A stretch of DNA of 64,000 bases from Eubacteriaceae bacterium UBA6119. Its GTDB lineage: Bacteria; Bacillota; Clostridia; Eubacteriales; UBA1433. The notes beneath the pieces are model-generated. The model worked only from the letters and a program-made list of their open reading frames with translations. It was not told where the DNA came from and did not search any database. The stretch is taken from contig DIVZ01000006.1 of the NCBI GenBank assembly GCA_002423395.1, positions 1 to 64,000 of the forward strand. Direction: 5' to 3'. Positions within the stretch are counted from its first letter, which is position 1; every line of letters begins with the position of its first letter. The position numbers and the translations under genes are program-made. Of this stretch, positions 24,458 through 32,723 are shown piece after piece.

Positions 24458-25396
24458 TTAGTTTATTAAATTAAGGCTATTATACATCTGCTGCGCAGTA
24501 TCTATGTATTTTTCGTATATTGATACGGGCGCTGTGTAGCTGAATTGTTGGAAAATGTTTTCGTTGCGCTGAATAATTACTGTCATTTGTTTATAAGTTC
24601 CGCCTTCTTTATTAAAAGTAGATTCCATGGCTATGGCAGGCAAATCTATGTTACCGACAGAAAAAACGCTTTCTCTCATTTCGGATATCTGACCGCCTGC
24701 TGAGGCTATTTGCTCTTTAAAATCATTATATATTGCTTCCAAATTATCGTAAGTTCCTCCGGATTTGGTACTTAAAAGGTTTTGAATAAAAACAGTGGAA
24801 TAGTAGGCTTCAGAACCTTCTTTACCGCTAAACATTACCATTGAATCACTGGCGTATTCATAAACCCAATCACTGGGATATGACATAGAGAATCCATAAG
24901 CGGAATCAGAAAAAGTGGTCATTTGAGTTTGGGTTTGAGTTTGCTGACTGCCATTGTTTTGCGTTTGAGAAGAAGTGTTTGTGTCCTTGCCTTGTTTTAC
25001 CATTTCGGCTACGACAAGACCGATAAATGCAAGTGCCAAAGCCCCTATTACGCAGGCTATTACTATGATGGTTGTTTTTAATTTGCTTTTCTTTTTCTTA
25101 ACAGGTGCCGCATTAGAAGAAGGCGGCGATGATGGAATATGCGATTGAGATATTGAAGAAGGAGGCGGGGGAGGCGGGGATTGAGTTTGCGTATCCGCCG
25201 AGGGATTTGGCGGCGCATACTCGGCAGGCGCAGCAATTAGCCCCGGCACGTTGTCTGCCGCAATCCAGGCTTCCATATCATCGCTTTTTACCATATCACC
25301 CGGTTTGATTTCATTTTTTGCAAATGATAACAGTTGTTCCCAAGTATACGGACCGAACTGGTTAGTCTCTCGTTTTAAATACCAATTTACTGACAT
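24458..25396 (-). CDS. GYF_2-domain, Pro-rich membrane protein with PsbP/DUF1795-like domain
   Basis: 312 residues. The N-terminal GYF_2 domain (YLKRETNQFGPYTWEQLLSF) runs to about residue 57; a Pro/Ser-rich linker with PPPPPP follows; a transmembrane helix (TIIVIACVIGALALAFIGLVV, given in part) lies near residues 108-128; after a Gln/Thr-rich spacer, the extracellular part has the FSMSYPSDW motif of PsbP/DUF1795 lipoprotein-like domains. It is the first gene of the four-gene minus-strand operon (25396 to 21521), with GGAAG upstream. Confidence 0.82.
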   Translation of the reverse strand: MSVNWYLKRETNQFGPYTWEQLLSFAKNEIKPGDMVKSDDMEAWIAADNVPGLIAAPAEYAPPNPSADTQTQSPPPPPPSSISQSHIPSSPPSSNAAPVKKKKSKLKTTIIVIACVIGALALAFIGLVVAEMVKQGKDTNTSSQTQNNGSQQTQTQTQMTTFSDSAYGFSMSYPSDWVYEYASDSMVMFSGKEGSEAYYSTVFIQNLLSTKSGGTYDNLEAIYNDFKEQIASAGGQISEMRESVFSVGNIDLPAIAMESTFNKEGGTYKQMTVIIQRNENIFQQFSYTAPVSIYEKYIDTAQQMYNSLNLIN

Positions 25397-25616
25397 TTCT
25401 TATTCTTCCTTTCAATATAAAATATTTCTTATAATTCCAGTTTTAACCATTGCTTTATATTTAGATTAACATATATTAAATTAGTTTTCAATAATTGAGT
25501 AATCATATTGAAGTGCAATGAAATCATATTGCAAAATTTTATATTAAATTACTTTGACAGGCAATAAATAAGAATATAGAATTGTATTAGATGATATTAA
25601 AATATAAGGTGAGGAT

Positions 25617-25946
25617 ATGAAAGCGGGACTTATAAGATGCATGCAGACGGACGATATTTGCAACACTACGCTGTGCTTAAAAGCCGTGCGTGAAAAAACG
25701 GGTTCGTTTGCGTATACTGATGATGTTGAGATAATTTGCGTAAACACGTGCGGCGGCTGCCCCGGGAAAAAAGCGATTAGCAGGGCCGCAGAAATGGCAA
25801 GGGTAGGCGCGGAGGCGATAATTTTATCATCATGCATGTATAACGGCTCGCCGATAGGGTTTAAATGCCCCAATTATGAGAAAATTAAAAAATCGCTTGA
25901 GGAAAATCTGCCCAACGGCGTTATAATTATTGACGGTTCGCATTGA
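25617..25946 (+). CDS. CGGC-domain protein (paralog 2)
   Basis: 109 residues with TAAGGTGAGG upstream. CVNTCGGCPGKKAISRAAEM near residues 40-59 is shared with the 20988 paralog, as are IRCMQTDDIC near the start, SSCMYNGSPIGFKCPNYE and the DGSH ending. Same uncertain metal or redox role. The two copies flank the GYF_2 operon, which suggests a duplication followed by insertion, or insertion of the operon between them. Confidence 0.88.
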   Translation: MKAGLIRCMQTDDICNTTLCLKAVREKTGSFAYTDDVEIICVNTCGGCPGKKAISRAAEMARVGAEAIILSSCMYNGSPIGFKCPNYEKIKKSLEENLPNGVIIIDGSH

Positions 25947-25954
25947 TATATACA

Positions 25955-26165
25955 ATACATTAAAATGGGGTATGGATAGGTGGGATGTAAAAATAATAAA
26001 TAAGAGGAAGCCAGATATTGAACAGGAAGATGTATGTCGCAATTTATCGGATGTTTACGGTTCTTATAAATCAAAATGGTATTTAATAGATAAAGTTTAC
26101 ACATACATTAATTACATAATTTAGCAGTAAATTTAAAGGGAACGCCACGCAGGTCGTTCCCTTTT
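25955..26165 (+). repeat. degenerate copy of the composite intergenic repeat at 26.0 kb
   Basis: Contains GGGTATGGATAGGTGGGAT, GTATGTCGCAATTTATCGGA, TTCTTATAAATC, ACATTAATTACATAATTTAG and an inverted GGGAACG/CGTTCCC pair (26139-26160). The order matches the better preserved copies. Non-coding. Confidence 0.6.
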
Positions 26166-26207
26166 ATTTATTTTAAATAAAAAAATTTAAATTTTTTTAA
26201 AATGATA

Positions 26208-26235
26208 TTGACATATGTCATAAACAGAATATAAT
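26208..26235 (+). promoter_or_regulatory. promoter with a palindromic operator over the -35 box
   Basis: TTGACA at 26208-26213 and TATAAT at 26230-26235 are 16 bp apart. TGACATATGTCA (26209-26220) is a perfect 12-bp palindrome overlapping the -35 box, a position where a bound dimer would block polymerase. It drives the DUF5320/ferredoxin pair. Confidence 0.6.
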
Positions 26236-26325
26236 ATAATTATAAAACAAACATATGCTCATAACGCAAATAATTAAGCAAATAAAATATATCAGAAAAA
26301 AAGAAATGAAAGGAGGTAATTTGAA

Positions 26326-26589
26326 ATGCCAAGAAGAGACGGAACGGGTCCTATAGGAAGCGGCCCGATGACAGGAAAAGGTTTTGGCCCGTGCAACGGC
26401 TATAATGAAGGTTACGGCGCGGGATTAAGTCGCGGCGTTGGGCTTGGATGCAGAAGAGGTTTTGGTAGATATTATGCAGCTCCAGCATACGGATTAACAG
26501 ATAAAGAAGTACTGGAAGAGCAAAAAAATATACTCAAAAAAAATCTGGAGGCAGTTAGCAAACAGCTTGAAAACCTCTCCGAAAAATAA
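26326..26589 (+). CDS. DUF5320-domain protein
   Basis: 87 residues with GGAGG upstream. It has the family's Gly-rich start (MPRRDGTGPIGSGPMTGKGF), a Cys in GPCNGY and another in LGCRRGFGR, and a C-terminal coiled-coil helix (VLEEQKNILKKNLEAVSKQL). DUF5320 proteins accompany NifB/NifX-like, MinD-type ATPase and ferredoxin genes in anaerobes and are thought to take part in Fe-S or metal-cluster handling. Here the next gene is a ferredoxin. Confidence 0.9.
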   Translation: MPRRDGTGPIGSGPMTGKGFGPCNGYNEGYGAGLSRGVGLGCRRGFGRYYAAPAYGLTDKEVLEEQKNILKKNLEAVSKQLENLSEK

Positions 26590-26620
26590 ACAGCAGGATT
26601 AAATCCTGCTGTTTATTTTA
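26587..26620 (+). terminator. terminator between DUF5320 and ferredoxin genes
   Basis: CAGCAGGATT and AATCCTGCTG form a 10-bp stem with a one- to three-base loop, followed by TTTATTTTATT. Confidence 0.8.
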
Positions 26621-26668
26621 TTACAAGTAAATTAAGTAGTTAAATTGTTAAAATGAGGAGTGAGAATT

Positions 26669-26839
26669 GTGAAAGCTGAAGTTGATAAAAACAAATGTGT
26701 ATGGTGCGGATCCTGCGCAGACGTATGCCCTGCAGATGCGATTAAGCTGGATGATGACGCGGCATTTGTAACAGATGAATGTATTGGCTGCGGCTCATGC
26801 GTGGAAGTGTGTGTTGCAAAAGCAATCACATTAAAATGA
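26669..26839 (+). CDS. 2[4Fe-4S] ferredoxin
   Basis: 56 residues starting at GTG behind GAGGAGTGAG. Two complete cluster motifs are present: CVWCGSCADVCP (residues 10-21) and CIGCGSCVEVC (residues 38-48). This is a classic bacterial ferredoxin, a soluble low-potential electron carrier. It lies 80 bp after the DUF5320 gene with a terminator between them, so expression may depend on read-through or a weak own promoter. Confidence 0.9.
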   Translation: MKAEVDKNKCVWCGSCADVCPADAIKLDDDAAFVTDECIGCGSCVEVCVAKAITLK

Positions 26840-26879
26840 ACCAGGTAATTAAGGAGCGGATATATTCCGCTTCTTTTGT

Positions 26880-27300
26880 TTTATAGAAGTTATACAATTT
26901 TTGATGCCGGGAGAGGTATGATATAAAAGCAACCGAGAATAAAGGCGGAAGGTCAAGGTTGTCGTTTGCTTTTGGTTTGGCCGGTTATAAGATAAAACGG
27001 TCAAATAGCAGATATAAATTTTATAGACAAGTCGTTGGAGAGCGGGCGAACACAGGTAAGCCCCTACGGTGCATGTGGGAGCAGGGAGAGGTCTGATTTG
27101 TTTTCGGAAGTCTGATTTAATCTAGCAGATGTCTAATGCAATTTATCGGATACATATAATGTTCTTAAAAATCAAACAGATATTTTTAAAGATGAAATAA
27201 AACCCTTGACCCTAAATACAAAATAAAATGGAACGGTATTTTACCGTTCCGCATTTTTAAAATATGATTAAAGGGGCAGGGATAGATCTGATTATATGTG
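26880..27300 (+). repeat. composite intergenic repeat, well-preserved unit at 27 kb
   Basis: In order: GGAGAGGTATGATATAAAAG; AAAGGCGGAAGGTCAAGGTT; GTCGTTTGCTTTTGGTTTGG; GGTTATAAGATAAAACGGTC; AAATAGCAGATATAAATTTT; GGAGAGCGGGCGAACACAGG with TAAGCCCCTACGGTGCATG; GCAGGGAGAGGTCTGATTTG; CGGAAGTCTGATT. It is nearly identical to 34140-34310. A separate GGAACGG/CCGTTCC hairpin lies at 27230-27252. Non-coding. Confidence 0.85.
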
Positions 27301-27312
27301 CAAACAGAGATA

Positions 27313-29181
27313 TTATTTACTTACGATTTGTTCTATCTGCTTTGCTATGGACTCCGCGTCCAGCCCGTAAATCTTCTCAATTTCTGCCGCCGTGCCGTGG
27401 CTTATAAACTGATCGGGGTAGCCGAACATTTTTATCTTAATATTATTTATTCCGATATTATTCGCCGCCTGCAAAACATTAACACCGAAACCGCCCGAAA
27501 CGGCGTTGTCTTCAACCGTTATGAGTACCCCTGTTTTGGAAGCGGAAGAAAAAATAATATCTTCATCAAGCGGCTTTATAAACCTTGCGTAAATTACTTC
27601 CGCAGATATGTTCTTGACTTTGAGAATATCGGCTATTTGCAGAGCTGTCTGCACTTTTTTGCCTGCCGCGGCGATTGTAACGTCAGTTCCCTCTAAAATG
27701 AGCGCGGATTTGCCGTATTGCAACGGTGGTAAGTCTACAAGGCTTTCTTTGCCTTTGCCGCGCGGATACCTTATAGCAATTGGTCCGTTATGCTCGGAAA
27801 TAGCATATGATAACATATTTTTAAAGTCGTTGTAATCGCACGGAGCGAGTATGGTCATGTTGGGGATATGGCTTAAGAAGGATATGTCATATATGCCCTG
27901 GTGAGTCTCGCCGTCGTCGCCGACTATGCCTGCTCTGTCTATAGCGAAAACCACATGAAGGTTCTGCAGCGCGACATCGTGAAGCACCTGATCGTACGCG
28001 CGCTGTAAAAATGAGGAATAAATAGCGACAACGGGCTTTAAGCCGTTTCTTGCAAGCCCAGCCGCCATTGTAACTGCGTGCTGTTCGGCTATGCCTACAT
28101 CAAAAAATCTTTTGGGGAAGTTTTGGGCGAATATGTCAAGCCCCGTGCCCTGAGGCATGGCGGCAGTTATTGCGACAATGCTTTTATCTGTTTGCGCTAA
28201 ATGTGAAAGATGTTCGCCGAATGTTTTTGAGTAGCTGCTTCCGTTGTTGACAATTGCCTCGCCGGTATCTATTTTAAAAGGCGCGACGCCGTGGAATATG
28301 TCGGGGCTTTGCTCCGCGTAAGAGTAGCCTTTGCCTTTTTGAGTGCATACATGAACAAAGACAGGACCTTTTAATTGCTTGGCTCGCAACAGCACTTGTT
28401 CTAAGTTAGATATATCGTGTCCGTCTATAGGGCCTAAATATTTAAAGCCTATCTCTTCAAATATTATGCCCGAGAGCACCAAATATTTTATAAAACCTTT
28501 AGTTTTTGAAAGCGCCTTTTTTATGCCTTTGCCTATTAACGGAGTTTTATCGAGCGCTCTTTCTGCTTTTTGTTTGAATTTAAGATAAAACGGTTTTGTG
28601 CGGATTTTGCTTAAATAGCGCGACATACCGCCTACGTTTTTTGATATTGACATTTCATTGTCGTTTAATATGAGGATAAAATTATTCGGATATCTGCCCG
28701 CGTCATTTAACGCCTCGAAAGCTATACCCGCCGTAAGCGCGCCATCGCCGATTACCGCTATTACAGCGTAGTCTTCTTTTTTTAAGTCTCTGGCTCTCGC
28801 CATTCCTAAAGCGGCAGATATTGAAGTGCTGGAATGACCTGTGTCGAACACGTCGTGTTCGCTTTCGTAGAACTTAGGAAAGCCCGACAGGCCGCCGAGT
28901 TTTCGCAGGGTACCGAATTTATCTCTTCTGCCCGTTATTATTTTATGAACGTACGCCTGATGACCTACGTCCCATACTATTTTATCACAAGGGGAAGTAA
29001 ATGTTCTGTGCAGCGCGAGAGTTAGCTCTACCACGCCTAAGTTTGAGGCAAGGTGACCGCCTGTTTTGGATATTGTGTTTACTAAAAATTGCCTTATCTC
29101 TTCCGATAGCTGCGCAAGCTGTGCGCTGTCTAAATTTTTAATGTCATCGGGAGAGTTTATATTATTTAATAGATTTGTCAA
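27313..29181 (-). CDS. dxs: 1-deoxy-D-xylulose-5-phosphate synthase
   Basis: 622 residues, full length. It joins pyruvate and glyceraldehyde 3-phosphate to make DXP, the first step of the MEP isoprenoid pathway and a precursor for thiamine and pyridoxal. The thiamine-diphosphate motif is GDGALTAGIAFEALND...ILNDNEMSI near residues 144-175, the phosphate-binding His is in GHSSTS near 115, and the pyrimidine-domain GIAEQHAVTMAAGLA is near 365. The C-terminal transketolase domain has DRAGIVGDDGETHQG near 425. Start is TTG after GAGG. It stands alone, not in a MEP operon. Confidence 0.97.
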   Translation of the reverse strand: MTNLLNNINSPDDIKNLDSAQLAQLSEEIRQFLVNTISKTGGHLASNLGVVELTLALHRTFTSPCDKIVWDVGHQAYVHKIITGRRDKFGTLRKLGGLSGFPKFYESEHDVFDTGHSSTSISAALGMARARDLKKEDYAVIAVIGDGALTAGIAFEALNDAGRYPNNFILILNDNEMSISKNVGGMSRYLSKIRTKPFYLKFKQKAERALDKTPLIGKGIKKALSKTKGFIKYLVLSGIIFEEIGFKYLGPIDGHDISNLEQVLLRAKQLKGPVFVHVCTQKGKGYSYAEQSPDIFHGVAPFKIDTGEAIVNNGSSYSKTFGEHLSHLAQTDKSIVAITAAMPQGTGLDIFAQNFPKRFFDVGIAEQHAVTMAAGLARNGLKPVVAIYSSFLQRAYDQVLHDVALQNLHVVFAIDRAGIVGDDGETHQGIYDISFLSHIPNMTILAPCDYNDFKNMLSYAISEHNGPIAIRYPRGKGKESLVDLPPLQYGKSALILEGTDVTIAAAGKKVQTALQIADILKVKNISAEVIYARFIKPLDEDIIFSSASKTGVLITVEDNAVSGGFGVNVLQAANNIGINNIKIKMFGYPDQFISHGTAAEIEKIYGLDAESIAKQIEQIVSK

Positions 29182-29511
29182 GTGTTAAAGCCTCACTGTG
29201 TTTTTATAATATTATATTTCACTTTGCTGTCGATTATCAATAACCGTACTTAAAAGAATTTAAACGCGCTGAAAATTTAACTTCAAAACGCAAGCATTTA
29301 TATTATAAACTAATTATTTGATAATACAATTATAATTGTTAGCGCAATTTTTATAAAAAGTCTGTACACGTTTTAATTATGTGTTATTATTATAATTACA
29401 TAAATATTGCTAATTACACTGCGGATTAAAGGCTTTATATGCGATATCCGCGTGACGGCATGAGGATAGCTGACTGTGCGCACTTATTCTGAAAGGTGAT
29501 GCTATTGGGTT
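29182..29511. other. intergenic region between divergent dxs and lipoprotein genes
   Basis: About 330 bp of AT-rich DNA with divergent promoter-like boxes but no repeat, RNA structure or reading frame that stands out. Confidence 0.5.
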
Positions 29512-30063
29512 ATGAAAAAAATTGCCGCAATATTTTTATTACTTTGTTGTTTGACATATTTAACGGGTTGCGGCGGCAGTGCCGCTATATCGGGAAAATA
29601 CGATCCCGAGGGAGCGCTTAAAAACGCGGATTATTTTACCGCGCATAATAAGGACACGCTTTATAAAGAGGGCAATATTACAAAGTCGGACAGTACATAC
29701 GCGCTTAAAAAAAGCACATCGTTTATAAACAGCTCCGGAGAAGTGTCTTACTGCTTTGATAAGGACGGGAATTTAAAATCGGTATGTTACAGCGCTTCTG
29801 ACGTTGCGTTTGATGACTTTAAAGATTTTTGCGCTGAGTTTGATTCGGCATTTTCTAAAAGCAGTATATCATTATTTGTTTTGCCCGAAGGCAGCGAAAG
29901 CAAGCCTGACTTAAGTTATATAAAAACGCTTGCTGATAAAAAGGATACGAGTTTTATTTGCAGCGGCACGTGGTTTGACAACGGTATGCAGATAAGCATG
30001 GTTTATTCGTATATGGCGGGAGGCAGTCCGAGCATGATAGTTACGATAAATAAGGGTGAATAA
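29512..30063 (+). CDS. lipoprotein of unknown function
   Basis: 183 residues. The signal peptide ends in the lipobox LTGC (FLLLCCLTYLTGCGGSAA), so the mature protein is lipid-anchored outside the cell. The mature part has alternating charged strands (SFINSSGEVSYCFDKDGNLK) and no recognised domain. Spacing from the AAAGGTG site is long (13 nt). It is monocistronic and followed by repeats. Confidence 0.75.
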   Translation: MKKIAAIFLLLCCLTYLTGCGGSAAISGKYDPEGALKNADYFTAHNKDTLYKEGNITKSDSTYALKKSTSFINSSGEVSYCFDKDGNLKSVCYSASDVAFDDFKDFCAEFDSAFSKSSISLFVLPEGSESKPDLSYIKTLADKKDTSFICSGTWFDNGMQISMVYSYMAGGSPSMIVTINKGE

Positions 30064-30069
30064 GTGTAA

Positions 30070-30500
30070 AATATAATTATTCGGAAGCTGGGATAGGTTG
30101 CATACAATTTATGGCGGGAGCATGGATAGGTCTGATATTTTGCAAGCAGAAGTCGGATAATGATTAAGCAGGCATATATCTAATTCAATATAGGATTATG
30201 TGGTTCATATCAATCGAATAAAAAATATAGGATGCAGGATAAAACCTTATCTTAATTACATATGACAGCGGTAAAATAAGGCGGAACGACACAGGGGTCG
30301 TTGGCGTACAATTTCTGGAAAAACATGAGATATATAATGTTTATATCAATCGTACAGAGAATTTATAATATGAAGTAAACGCAAGCTATTAATTGCATAA
30401 TTTAGCAATAATTTTAAGATAGCCATTAATAATTACCGCTACATTTTAGGGATAGGACAGGGAGAAGTCTGATTTCCCAAACGTAAGTCAAACAAGATTA
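30070..30500 (+). repeat. composite intergenic repeat, units at 30.1-30.5 kb
   Basis: Contains GGGATAGGTTGCATACAATT, GCATGGATAGGTCTGATATT, AGAAGTCGGATAATGATTAA, GCAGGCATATATCTAATTCA, AAAACCTTATCTTAATTACA, AAGGCGGAACGACACAGGGG with GTCGTTGGCGT, then a second partial cycle ending GACAGGGAGAAGTCTGATTT. So at least one and a half repeat periods lie in tandem. Non-coding. Confidence 0.75.
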
Positions 30501-30552
30501 AAAGGTTTTTAATAATTAATATAAGCAAAGAATATGAGGAGGATTTTTAGCA

Positions 30553-30798
30553 ATGGAAAAAAGAGTAGTATGTCAAATGTCTTATCTGCCTTTAGGCGAC
30601 GCCGACGGAATGAGAAAGGTAAAAAAAGTTCTCGGGATTATAAAAGATTCGGGGCTTGAGTTTACTATCTGCAAGCTTTCTACAACAGTAACAGCGGAAA
30701 AGGAAGAAATTTTTAAATTGGTTAATAAAATTTGCGATGAATTAAAACCCGAAGGAAATTTCGTCTTTGACATGAGAATCACAAGTTTTTACGAATAA
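30553..30798 (+). CDS. thiamine-binding (YkoF/MTH1187) family protein
   Basis: 81 residues with GAGGAGG upstream. It is a single ferredoxin-like ACT-type domain of the Thiamine_BP (DUF77) family: CQMSYLPLG near residue 8, ISDSGLEF-type strand IIKDSGLEFTI near 29-39, KLSTTVTAE near 41 and the ending MRITSFYE. Members such as YkoF bind thiamine or its pyrimidine moiety. No TPP riboswitch is visible upstream. Confidence 0.85.
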   Translation: MEKRVVCQMSYLPLGDADGMRKVKKVLGIIKDSGLEFTICKLSTTVTAEKEEIFKLVNKICDELKPEGNFVFDMRITSFYE

Positions 30799-30808
30799 TT
30801 AAAAAATA

Positions 30809-30835
30809 AAAAGGAGCGTTACGCTCCTTTTTTAT
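30809..30835 (+). terminator. terminator after the thiamine-binding protein gene
   Basis: AAGGAGCG and CGCTCCTT form an 8-bp stem with a short TTA loop, followed by six T. Confidence 0.9.
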
Positions 30836-30900
30836 TGCCAAGATACCCCAAAAAATGGGACATCAAATACGAATATTATATTGAAATAAAAAATTAACTT

Positions 30901-31001
30901 CGAACGATAAAGGCAAAACGGTTAAAAGACCGATACGCAAAGCTAAAGGGCCTAAAGAGAAATCCATGGCAGCCAGTTACCGAAAGGAAGTTTTTCGTTC
31001 G
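30901..31001 (+). promoter_or_regulatory. cyclic-di-GMP-I (GEMM) riboswitch upstream of the RsgI-like gene
   Basis: CGAACGA (30901) and TCGTTCG (30995) close P1. Inside are the class I signature elements AAAGGCAAAACGG, ACGCAAAGC, AAAGGGCCTAA, ATGGCAGCCAGTTACCG. The aptamer's 3' P1 strand ends 4 nt before the AAGGAG ribosome binding site (about 31006-31011), so ligand-dependent folding could govern translation start at 31018. A nearly identical aptamer precedes the GGDEF/EAL gene. Confidence 0.93.
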
Positions 31002-31017
31002 TAAAAAGGAGAAAAAG

Positions 31018-31833
31018 ATGAGAAAGAAACTAAGCATAGCAATTTTGGCAATTTTCATTTTACTTGCGGGAACAACAACAGTACTTGCAAACAATACTGC
31101 GACTAATCATGTCAGCTTAGACATTAACCCGAGCGTTGAGATTAGCGTAAACATTTTTAACAACATTATAAGTATCGAAGCTACAAATGAAGACGGGGAA
31201 AAATTACTTGAGGGACTGAACCTTGAGAATATGACCGTTGAGCAGGCAGTTAACGCGATTATGCAAAAAGCGGCGGAGCTGGGATACATTGCTGACGACG
31301 GCTCGACTGTTGTGAGTGTGATTACGGAAAAAGAAGATGAAGAACTTCAAAACGCGGCAAGCAACGGCGTAAGCCTTGCGATGAGCAATAAAAAACTTAT
31401 TGCTCCGATGTATGTTGACAGCTCAAGCCCCGAAATGAGAGCTGAAGCTAAAGCGCTTGGAGTGTCTCCCGGCAAATACAAGCTTATAAAAATGCTTCAG
31501 GCTATTGACCCGACAATTACCGTCGACCAATATAAAGACGCGAAAGTTTCCGCCATTATAAGAAAAGCCAACGAGCTGCTTATAGCGAATGGTTTTGAGG
31601 GTAAACCGGTTGAGGACATGCAAGACGCGGTTGACAACTTGGAGCAGGCAAGCGGTCAGCTTGAACAGGAACAAAATCAAGAAACTGAAAATGACGAAGA
31701 TGTAAATGACGGTCAGAATAAAAACCAAAATGAAATTAAAAACCAGAACACAGTAGATAACGGAAACAAAAATCACACGAAAGTTAAAAACAATAAAAAA
31801 TCTATTCTTTTAGTTGATTATTTGTATATATAA
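31018..31833 (+). CDS. secreted RsgI-like protein under c-di-GMP control
   Basis: 271 residues. A signal peptide (AILAIFILLAGTTTVLA) is followed by the anti-sigma-I factor RsgI-like extracellular domain: HVSLDINPSVEISVNIFNNI near residues 31-50 and NEDGEKLLEGLNLENMTVEQ near 57-76. A repetitive Gln/Asn/Glu-rich tail starts near residue 210 and ends in a basic stretch; no cytoplasmic anti-sigma segment is present, so it is not a true RsgI. It probably acts at the cell surface or matrix. The c-di-GMP riboswitch upstream links it to the motile/sessile switch. Confidence 0.82.
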   Translation: MRKKLSIAILAIFILLAGTTTVLANNTATNHVSLDINPSVEISVNIFNNIISIEATNEDGEKLLEGLNLENMTVEQAVNAIMQKAAELGYIADDGSTVVSVITEKEDEELQNAASNGVSLAMSNKKLIAPMYVDSSSPEMRAEAKALGVSPGKYKLIKMLQAIDPTITVDQYKDAKVSAIIRKANELLIANGFEGKPVEDMQDAVDNLEQASGQLEQEQNQETENDEDVNDGQNKNQNEIKNQNTVDNGNKNHTKVKNNKKSILLVDYLYI

Positions 31834-31848
31834 GCCGCCTTATAAGCA

Positions 31849-31875
31849 GGGGAGCAAAAGCTCCCTTGTTTTTTT
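31849..31875 (+). terminator. terminator after the RsgI-like gene
   Basis: GGGGAGC and GCTCCC form a stem with an AAAA loop, followed by TTGTTTTTTTT. Confidence 0.85.
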
Positions 31876-31879
31876 TGTT

Positions 31880-32105
31880 AAAAACGAATGTTTGCGTAAG
31901 TCTGATTAATTTAAATAAAAGTTCTTATCAATCGGGCAGAGAATCTCAGCAAAAGCAGGGGTAGATCTGATTTGTTTCCGGAAGTTAAAAAAGAATATAA
32001 TGTATGGTAAGGATTGGGTTTTGGAGAGCGGGCGAAAACAGTTTGCCCCTACGGTGTATGAAGGAGTAAGGAGAGGTCGCATTTTGTTATCGGAAGCCTA
32101 AAAAT
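31880..32105 (+). repeat. composite intergenic repeat, unit at 32.0 kb
   Basis: Contains GTTCTTATCAATCGGGCAGA, GCAGGGGTAGATCTGATTTG, TTGGAGAGCGGGCGAAAACA with GTTTGCCCCTACGGTGTATG, AAGGAGAGGTCGCATTTTGT and ATCGGAAGCC, in the order seen elsewhere. Non-coding. Confidence 0.75.
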
Positions 32106-32188
32106 GAGAAAAAAAACACTATTAACATATTTTTATAAATTGTATTATAATTAAAATAAATAAAACATTATTAAAAGGAGAAAACAAT

Positions 32189-32671
32189 ATGGGATTATTT
32201 GGAAATAAAACAGAAGAGATACAAGCAGTTTGTAATGTAAATCTTGAACGATATCTTGGCGTATGGTATGAAATCGCACGTTTTCCGCACACCTTTGAAA
32301 AAGGACTTAATAATGTTACAGCGACATACAACCTTAAAAGCGACGGAAAAATAGAAGTAATAAACTCAGGGATTAAAGACGGAAATAAAAAAGTTGCTTC
32401 TGCCGTTGCTTGGATACCTGATAAAAATTGTACCGGAAAGCTTTTTGTAAGCTTTTTCAGACCGTTTAAAAGTCTTTATAAGATAATTAAACTTGATGAA
32501 GAAAACTATACATATGCTGTGGTTACAAGTAGTTCCATGAATTATTTATGGATTTTAAGCAGAGAGTCAAAAATTAACGAAAAACTGTACGATGATTTAA
32601 TTTCATTCACGGCATCAAAAGGGTTTAATATTTCAAAAATATTAAAAGTTGATCAAAGCAAAAATCAGTAA
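32189..32671 (+). CDS. lipocalin-family protein (Blc-like)
   Basis: 160 residues with AAAAGGAG upstream. The lipocalin signature is NLERYLGVWYEIARFPHTFE near residues 17-36 (GxW motif), followed by TATYNLKSDGKIEV and strands of the barrel, with a C-terminal helix. Unlike outer-membrane Blc it has no signal peptide, so it is probably cytoplasmic or of the prokaryotic heme/lipid-binding type. It may bind lipids or hydrophobic ligands. Confidence 0.9.
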   Translation: MGLFGNKTEEIQAVCNVNLERYLGVWYEIARFPHTFEKGLNNVTATYNLKSDGKIEVINSGIKDGNKKVASAVAWIPDKNCTGKLFVSFFRPFKSLYKIIKLDEENYTYAVVTSSSMNYLWILSRESKINEKLYDDLISFTASKGFNISKILKVDQSKNQ

Positions 32672-32723
32672 ATAAAAATTTAAGATTTTAAAATACAAAG
32701 TTAAAGAGTTTAAGGAAGGTATA

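Noticed and set aside
30420..30552. TPP riboswitch upstream of the thiamine-binding protein
   Set aside because: The conserved CUGAGA and ACCUGAUC-type core elements are absent; the sequence is part of the intergenic repeat.
31018..31833. True anti-sigma-I factor
   Set aside because: It lacks the N-terminal cytoplasmic anti-sigma domain and an adjacent sigI gene; only the extracellular RsgI-like part is present.
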